Origin: Phoronis australis
Taxonomy: Eukaryota; Phoronida; Phoronidae
Length of the DNA: 64,000 nucleotides
Direction of reading: 5' to 3'
NCBI GenBank assembly: GCA_002633005.1
Contig: NMRA01000218.1
Location: 77,688-141,687, forward strand
Shown in pieces: positions 62,801 through 64,000 of the stretch. The translations under genes and the position numbers were made by a program. How positions within the stretch are numbered: position 1 is the stretch's first letter; each line of letters opens with the position of its first letter. Under the pieces are notes generated by a model that was not told where the DNA came from, made no database searches, and saw only the letters and a program-made list of their open reading frames with translations.

Positions 62801-62957
62801 TCAGCTGTTGCCCTCTGTCAGTGTCAGTCGTCCACAGCTCTTGCCAGAGTTTGTTTACAAGGCGAGTCAACGTGAAAACTCCGCCAATTAAAGTCACGGC
62901 ACCAGCACATAACGCACATCTTTTGAAAAGAAGGTTGGTTTCTGTACTAGCTGACAT
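36049..62957 (-). CDS. Large armadillo-repeat plus dual-SPRY protein (28 exons, about 1330 aa)
   Basis: I do not recognise a named orthologue. All 28 exons join with matching phases to 3993 nt. Predicted order: hydrophobic, possibly membrane-anchoring segment at about 14-36; armadillo/HEAT-like repeats to about 527; a less repetitive helical middle to about 820; a Ser/Pro/Asp-rich linker at about 822-905; helical segment; first SPRY at about 969-1140; second, diverged SPRY at about 1170-1315. The first SPRY resembles those of RNF123 and RSPRY1 (IQIGWATEYCKF, GVGDDSNSCAFDG), and RSPRY1 also has helical repeats before its SPRY, but there is no RING here. SPRY domains usually bind partner proteins. 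The join between the armadillo part and the rest uses a weak donor (ATTG|gttact), and the alternative is two adjacent genes. I favour one gene because frame, phase and exon length all fit and because no other first exon is visible for the SPRY half. Confidence 0.75.
36370..36948 (-). repeat. 579-bp tandem block containing exon 27, first copy
   Basis: Matches 36950-37528 at an offset of exactly 580, with about seven differences (roughly 1%). The two blocks are separated by a single N at 36949. A level of difference like heterozygosity and a gap exactly at the junction suggest two alleles placed end to end. Confidence 0.9.
36950..37528 (-). repeat. 579-bp tandem block, second copy, with duplicate exon 37226-37376
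   Basis: The duplicate of exon 27 is intact, with acceptor and donor. Its length of 151 nt is not a multiple of 3, so an mRNA containing both copies would shift frame. Confidence 0.9.
37529..38595. other. T-rich intron stretch, no gene recognised
   Basis: Part of the intron between exons 26 and 27. Plus-strand T-rich sequence contains the short word TTGAGATTGCA twice (about 37648 and 37820) and an AATAAA at about 38142. It could be transposon-derived, such as part of a long terminal repeat, but I cannot support that further. Confidence 0.3.
38870..42546 (-). CDS. Armadillo-SPRY gene, exons 22-25: first SPRY domain
   Basis: Exons: 42546-42451, 41082-40924, 40569-40455 and 38993-38870. Key SPRY stretches are WTFESIRSTHG, EGWYYEV, GGVIQIGWATEYCKF, LGVGDDSNSCAFDG, EWAEGDVVSCLI and MSFWLKGIDMGVAFK, then YFSAG and FTMDFG for the last strands. 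The exon 25 start is the least certain point. The acceptor at 38993 (ATATAG) lacks a pyrimidine tract but retains the expected YFSAG strand; an alternative at 38960 (CGGCAG) is in the same phase and would lose 11 residues. Its donor is at 38864-38869 (gtagac) in phase 2. Confidence 0.82.
39217..39250 (+). repeat. tRNA-like 5' half (SINE fragment or tRNA pseudogene)
   Basis: TAGCTCAATGGTAAGAGCAC fits the D-arm/box A of a tRNA. No box B or acceptor partner follows, so it is a fragment, not a working tRNA. Confidence 0.5.
39544..40196 (+). repeat. Two 183-bp direct repeats flanking about 287 bp
   Basis: 39544-39726 and 40014-40196 are identical apart from one base (GCGACGC against GCGGCGC). The first copy starts directly after the N at 39543, so its true left end is unknown. 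This could be a small terminal-repeat element, a tandem duplication or an assembly effect. It lies in the intron between exons 24 and 25. Confidence 0.75.
41374..41751. mobile_element. GC-rich MITE-like element with about 40-bp inverted ends (378 bp)
   Basis: The left end GTTATACCCCCATCACACCG and the right end GGTGTGGTGGGAGTATAAC are inverted partners, and the match continues inward (GAGGTGCGGTGTCACT against the complement of AGTGGCACCGCGCCTC). The inside repeats CCGTGG/CCGCAGT words. GC content is clearly higher than its surroundings, which suggests a fairly recent arrival. No clear target duplication. Confidence 0.75.
42801..42889. mobile_element. MITE family A, copy 4 (right end only)
   Basis: The last 89 bp of family A, ending CTGGAACAGCCC and followed by TCA, begins directly after the N at 42800. 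The rest is probably hidden in the gap rather than lost. Confidence 0.85.
42890..45422. other. Introns around exon 21, nothing recognised
   Basis: Apart from exon 21 (43744-43931), neither strand shows a supported gene. A 62-codon plus-strand frame at 44415-44603 has no family resemblance that I can see. Confidence 0.4.
43744..50311 (-). CDS. Armadillo-SPRY gene, exons 13-21: middle region and acidic linker
   Basis: Exons: 50311-50223, 49369-49192, 48770-48594, 47638-47541, 47077-46980, 46562-46462, 45954-45814, 45674-45423 and 43931-43744. End phases are 0, 1, 1, 0, 2, 1, 1, 1, 0 and all joins are open. The beginning (KPLSLLIECDSDLGRIEVAD, WDINDLNIKIPF, NVVIVVIRGPHGQAF) looks like a beta-rich domain that I cannot name. 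Exons 16-19 and 21 are helical (ELELLHILARHPGHSREIQA, AHCLGALKILTVLSVHG, SNLARYTVLTLSNCAGVE). Exon 20 is low-complexity and acidic (DIDADSDTDDVIAELSPMSP), probably disordered. Exon 21 has a tandem acceptor TTTCAGTTTCAG, so two residues may be optional. Confidence 0.8.
47725..48157. mobile_element. Inverted-repeat element, about 430 bp
   Basis: The left GATTTTCAGTAGATAAGCCC and the right GGGCTTATCTACGGAAAACC are inverted relatives. GCCCATGGGC and several AATAAACGCC words in both orientations fill the inside (47740-47820 and 48060-48120). TA may flank both ends. It lies in an intron of the armadillo-SPRY gene, between exons 15 and 16. Confidence 0.65.
50800..50961 (-). promoter_or_regulatory. 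Possible alternative end: intronic stop and poly(A) signal after exon 12
   Basis: If the exon 12 donor (50961-50966, gttact) is not used, translation reaches TAA at 50959-50961 after only two more codons. AATAAA follows on the minus strand at 50800-50805. This would yield an armadillo-only protein of about 529 residues. Confidence 0.45.
50967..62957 (-). CDS. Armadillo-SPRY gene, exons 1-12: membrane segment and armadillo repeats
   Basis: Exons (high to low): 62957-62795, 61372-61274, 57437-57339, 56518-56345, 55826-55695, 55189-55046, 54650-54522, 53909-53781, 53318-53193, 52719-52588, 51455-51330 and 51095-50967. Every one ends in phase 1. Exon 1 begins MSASTETNLLFKRC and contains CALCAGAVTLIGGVFTLTRL, a likely membrane anchor. 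Exons 4-12 are mostly 126-144 nt (exon 4 is 174), about one helical repeat each. Two types alternate: exons 5, 7, 9 and 11 carry an aromatic-Ala/Ser core (VYWAVALLHEFAV, VVHWALVLTHDVA, LQFWASAVLLNMA), and exons 6, 8, 10 and 12 end in LQMLVIFATT, LRLLCFLGLQ, AETLSCFASN and AKTLTMLGFI. Exon 10 has two in-frame acceptors nine bases apart (52719 or 52710). Confidence 0.85.
56196..56271 (-). repeat. tRNA-like sequence, probable SINE head
   Basis: On the minus strand, 76 nt with a perfect T-arm (GTGGG TTCAAGT CCCAC), box B GGTTCAAGTCC and a box-A-like TGGCCTGGTTGATAAG. The ends GCAGTGTGGCCTGG and CCAGGTCACACTGC pair over 14 bp with one mismatch, unlike a normal 7-bp acceptor stem, and no proper anticodon arm forms. 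It is a tRNA-derived element, not a tRNA gene. Confidence 0.65.
56985..57150 (-). repeat. Degenerate repeat family D, third copy
   Basis: The reverse complement matches 25505-25700 (CCTAGAAAAATGTCCAA, CTCAAAAATGG, CATGAAACTTTA, TTTATGCAC). It lies in the intron between exons 3 and 4. Confidence 0.6.
57438..61273. other. Long intron 2 of the armadillo-SPRY gene
   Basis: 3.8 kb without a supported exon. It contains the THAP-domain relic at 58339 and an N at 58646. A minus-strand frame at 59631-59816 has a donor-like end but would leave in phase 0, which does not fit the phase-1 neighbours. Confidence 0.5.
58339..58595 (+). pseudogene. THAP-domain relic, interrupted by stops and a frameshift
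   Basis: From the ATG at 58339 it reads MPDRCVVGGCGNTPRAGVSL and HKFPTDPRLRRK, the start of a C2CH THAP zinc finger. A TGA at 58435 stands where THAP domains have their invariant tryptophan. Shortly after, in another frame, VCSEH gives the Cys-x2-His half, and GNIPSL resembles the closing AVPxxF motif. THAP domains bind DNA and occur in host factors and in P-element-like transposases. Here the frame is broken, so it is a pseudogene or transposon remnant. Confidence 0.65.
61627..61720 (+). repeat. 47-bp exact tandem duplication
   Basis: Units at 61627-61673 and 61674-61720, starting CTAACAAGGGTGAGATGCAG, appear identical. It lies in intron 1 of the armadillo-SPRY gene. Confidence 0.9.
61785..61825 (-). 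repeat. tRNA-like 3' half (SINE fragment)
   Basis: The minus strand carries box B GGTTCGAGTCC with flanking CCTGG and TCGCTAGGAC. No complete tRNA can be folded, so it is a SINE or tRNA pseudogene piece. Confidence 0.45.
62455..62464. promoter_or_regulatory. Palindromic E-box GTCACGTGAC
   Basis: A perfect 10-bp palindrome, the sequence preferred by USF/MITF/TFE-type factors (CLEAR motif). It ends 3 bp before the ATG of the candidate exon at 62468 and lies 0.5 kb inside the armadillo-SPRY gene. The site is seen directly; its use is inference. Confidence 0.4.
62468..62618 (+). CDS. Candidate first coding exon of an unknown plus-strand gene
   Basis: ATG followed by 50 open codons (MATSLNALLRVIPGFRKDII, then DEAACLAICCSRS) and a strong donor GG|gtgagt in phase 1. 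I do not recognise the family. It lies in intron 1 of the armadillo-SPRY gene on the opposite strand, so the two genes would overlap head to head. A 148-codon minus-strand frame covers the same stretch, so open frame alone is weak evidence. Confidence 0.35.
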
Positions 62958-64000
62958 TCTTGTTTTAAACCTGAATCAAACGACACCCATAGTCTCAAAA
63001 CCGCTTGTGAGGAATCTCGGTTGATAATCAGCGACAAGTGTCAAGCAGAGATTTTTGTGTCAAGTTCGATTTTGGCTCTCCCGTACAGGTTACTACAAAA
63101 GCGTAAGGCAGATAAGTAAAATAAAAATCACATTTTGTCAAGAAACAATAAATTGACAAGTTTTATCTTTTAAAATAAACATTTAAAAATAAATATTTTA
63201 ATATAACAACAAAAGATCCGGTCATACTTGTTTTTCTATCTATAAATTGATTTATCTGGAATTCAAAATAACATTTTTGGTTGAGAGAAGACATGAAGGT
63301 GAAGGTTAAAGCCCCTGCTGAAGGCTGAAGGTGAAGGTCAAAGGCGCTGGTGTGGGTAGGGTGCAAAAACTTCGCTGAATGATCTTAAATGGTTTGGAAT
63401 GAGTCAGTATTGCGTGCGTCAGGATACGCGACCAGCTTTTTGATTACACCACAATATCCTTTGAACCTCCCATTTAAGATTTCTTCGGAAGGCCCATCCA
63501 GATTTTTGCAAAAAGGTCATACGCACCGCCATACGATTACGAACTTTCCAAACCATAACTGAAAAGTCGACTGCCCAAAAGGCTGAAAGAAAAGCTGATT
63601 TGCAGTCATGTTGTCGGCAGCGGAAGTGTAAGTTGATGTGCAGTGTGGTTTGTGTGTTATGTGAGGACAGTACTGTATCAAGTAACCATATAGTAGTGTT
63701 GTATTACTGTAGGTTCACTAGCTAGGCCTCTAGTAGGCAATGACCATCGCCTCTGTTGGCCCGAAGCAGAGGCGATGTAGAGGCTATAGGCGCTCTGTAC
63801 GCCGGAAGCTTTTCGGCGAATTATGCCTCGCACCGACTAAACCATCAAAGTCACGTTGTTACAAATACCTTTTGCGCATAGAGGAACACCTTAGGAGGTT
63901 GTCGATGTGTTTAATTCCTTCCAACTCGAACAAATACTCCCGTTATGAAACTTTTTCTTCGAGCAGTCCCTATTTCAGTTCCCAAAATCGTGAACTCAAC
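62958..64000. other. Region upstream of the armadillo-SPRY gene
   Basis: Expected to hold its promoter. A short plus-strand start at 63608 (MLSAAEV-like) runs into a donor-like GT|gtaagt at 63628 and could be a divergent first exon. Downstream, 63740-63785 contains an inverted pair around GGCGATG. No further gene is recognised before the window ends. Confidence 0.35.

Overview
The window is a piece of an intron-rich, AT-rich animal genome, most likely a marine invertebrate. A lophotrochozoan or invertebrate deuterostome would fit, but I cannot place it further. The evidence is a spliced cohesin gene with about 30 coding exons, GT-AG, AT-AC and GC-AG introns, a TRIM-NHL protein gene, a THAP-domain relic and many short terminal-inverted-repeat (MITE-like) elements. 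There is no operon structure and there are no bacterial signals. Single Ns (3006, 8833, 18546, 36949, 39543, 42800, 58646) look like compressed assembly gaps.

Layout. Positions 1-2739 hold no recognisable gene and should contain the promoter and 5' UTR of the first gene. Positions 2740-26459 (+) are a complete SMC3 gene, the ATPase subunit of cohesin. I could place 30 coding exons with consistent phases, giving 3627 nt and 1208 aa. One of its introns (15260-15784) has the signals of a minor-spliceosome (U12-type) AT-AC intron. Its 3' UTR runs to a poly(A) signal at 28082. Positions 31395-33491 (+) are an intronless coding exon for a 698-aa TRIM-NHL protein with a RING, three B-box-like zinc fingers, a coiled coil and C-terminal NHL repeats.

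Positions 62957 down to 36049 (-) read best as one large gene. It has 28 exons, 3993 nt and about 1330 aa, with an N-terminal hydrophobic segment, a run of armadillo/HEAT-like repeats each on its own phase-1 exon, a middle region, a serine/proline/acid-rich linker and two SPRY domains. I do not recognise this architecture as a named gene. A stop codon directly behind the last armadillo exon, followed by a poly(A) signal, suggests a possible short armadillo-only isoform.

The rest is introns and spacers rich in repeats. They hold a 540-570 bp MITE family with 3-bp target duplications (four copies, one inside an older repeat whose paralogue supplies the empty site), several other inverted-repeat elements, two 36-bp minisatellites, a foldback structure, a tandem 580-bp block that repeats an exon across an N (probably allelic overlap), and tRNA-like SINE pieces. 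The right end may carry the 5' end of a divergent plus-strand gene.

The three genes have no evident shared pathway: SMC3 acts in chromosome cohesion, the TRIM-NHL protein is a probable E3 ligase or RNA-binding regulator, and the armadillo-SPRY protein is uncharacterised.
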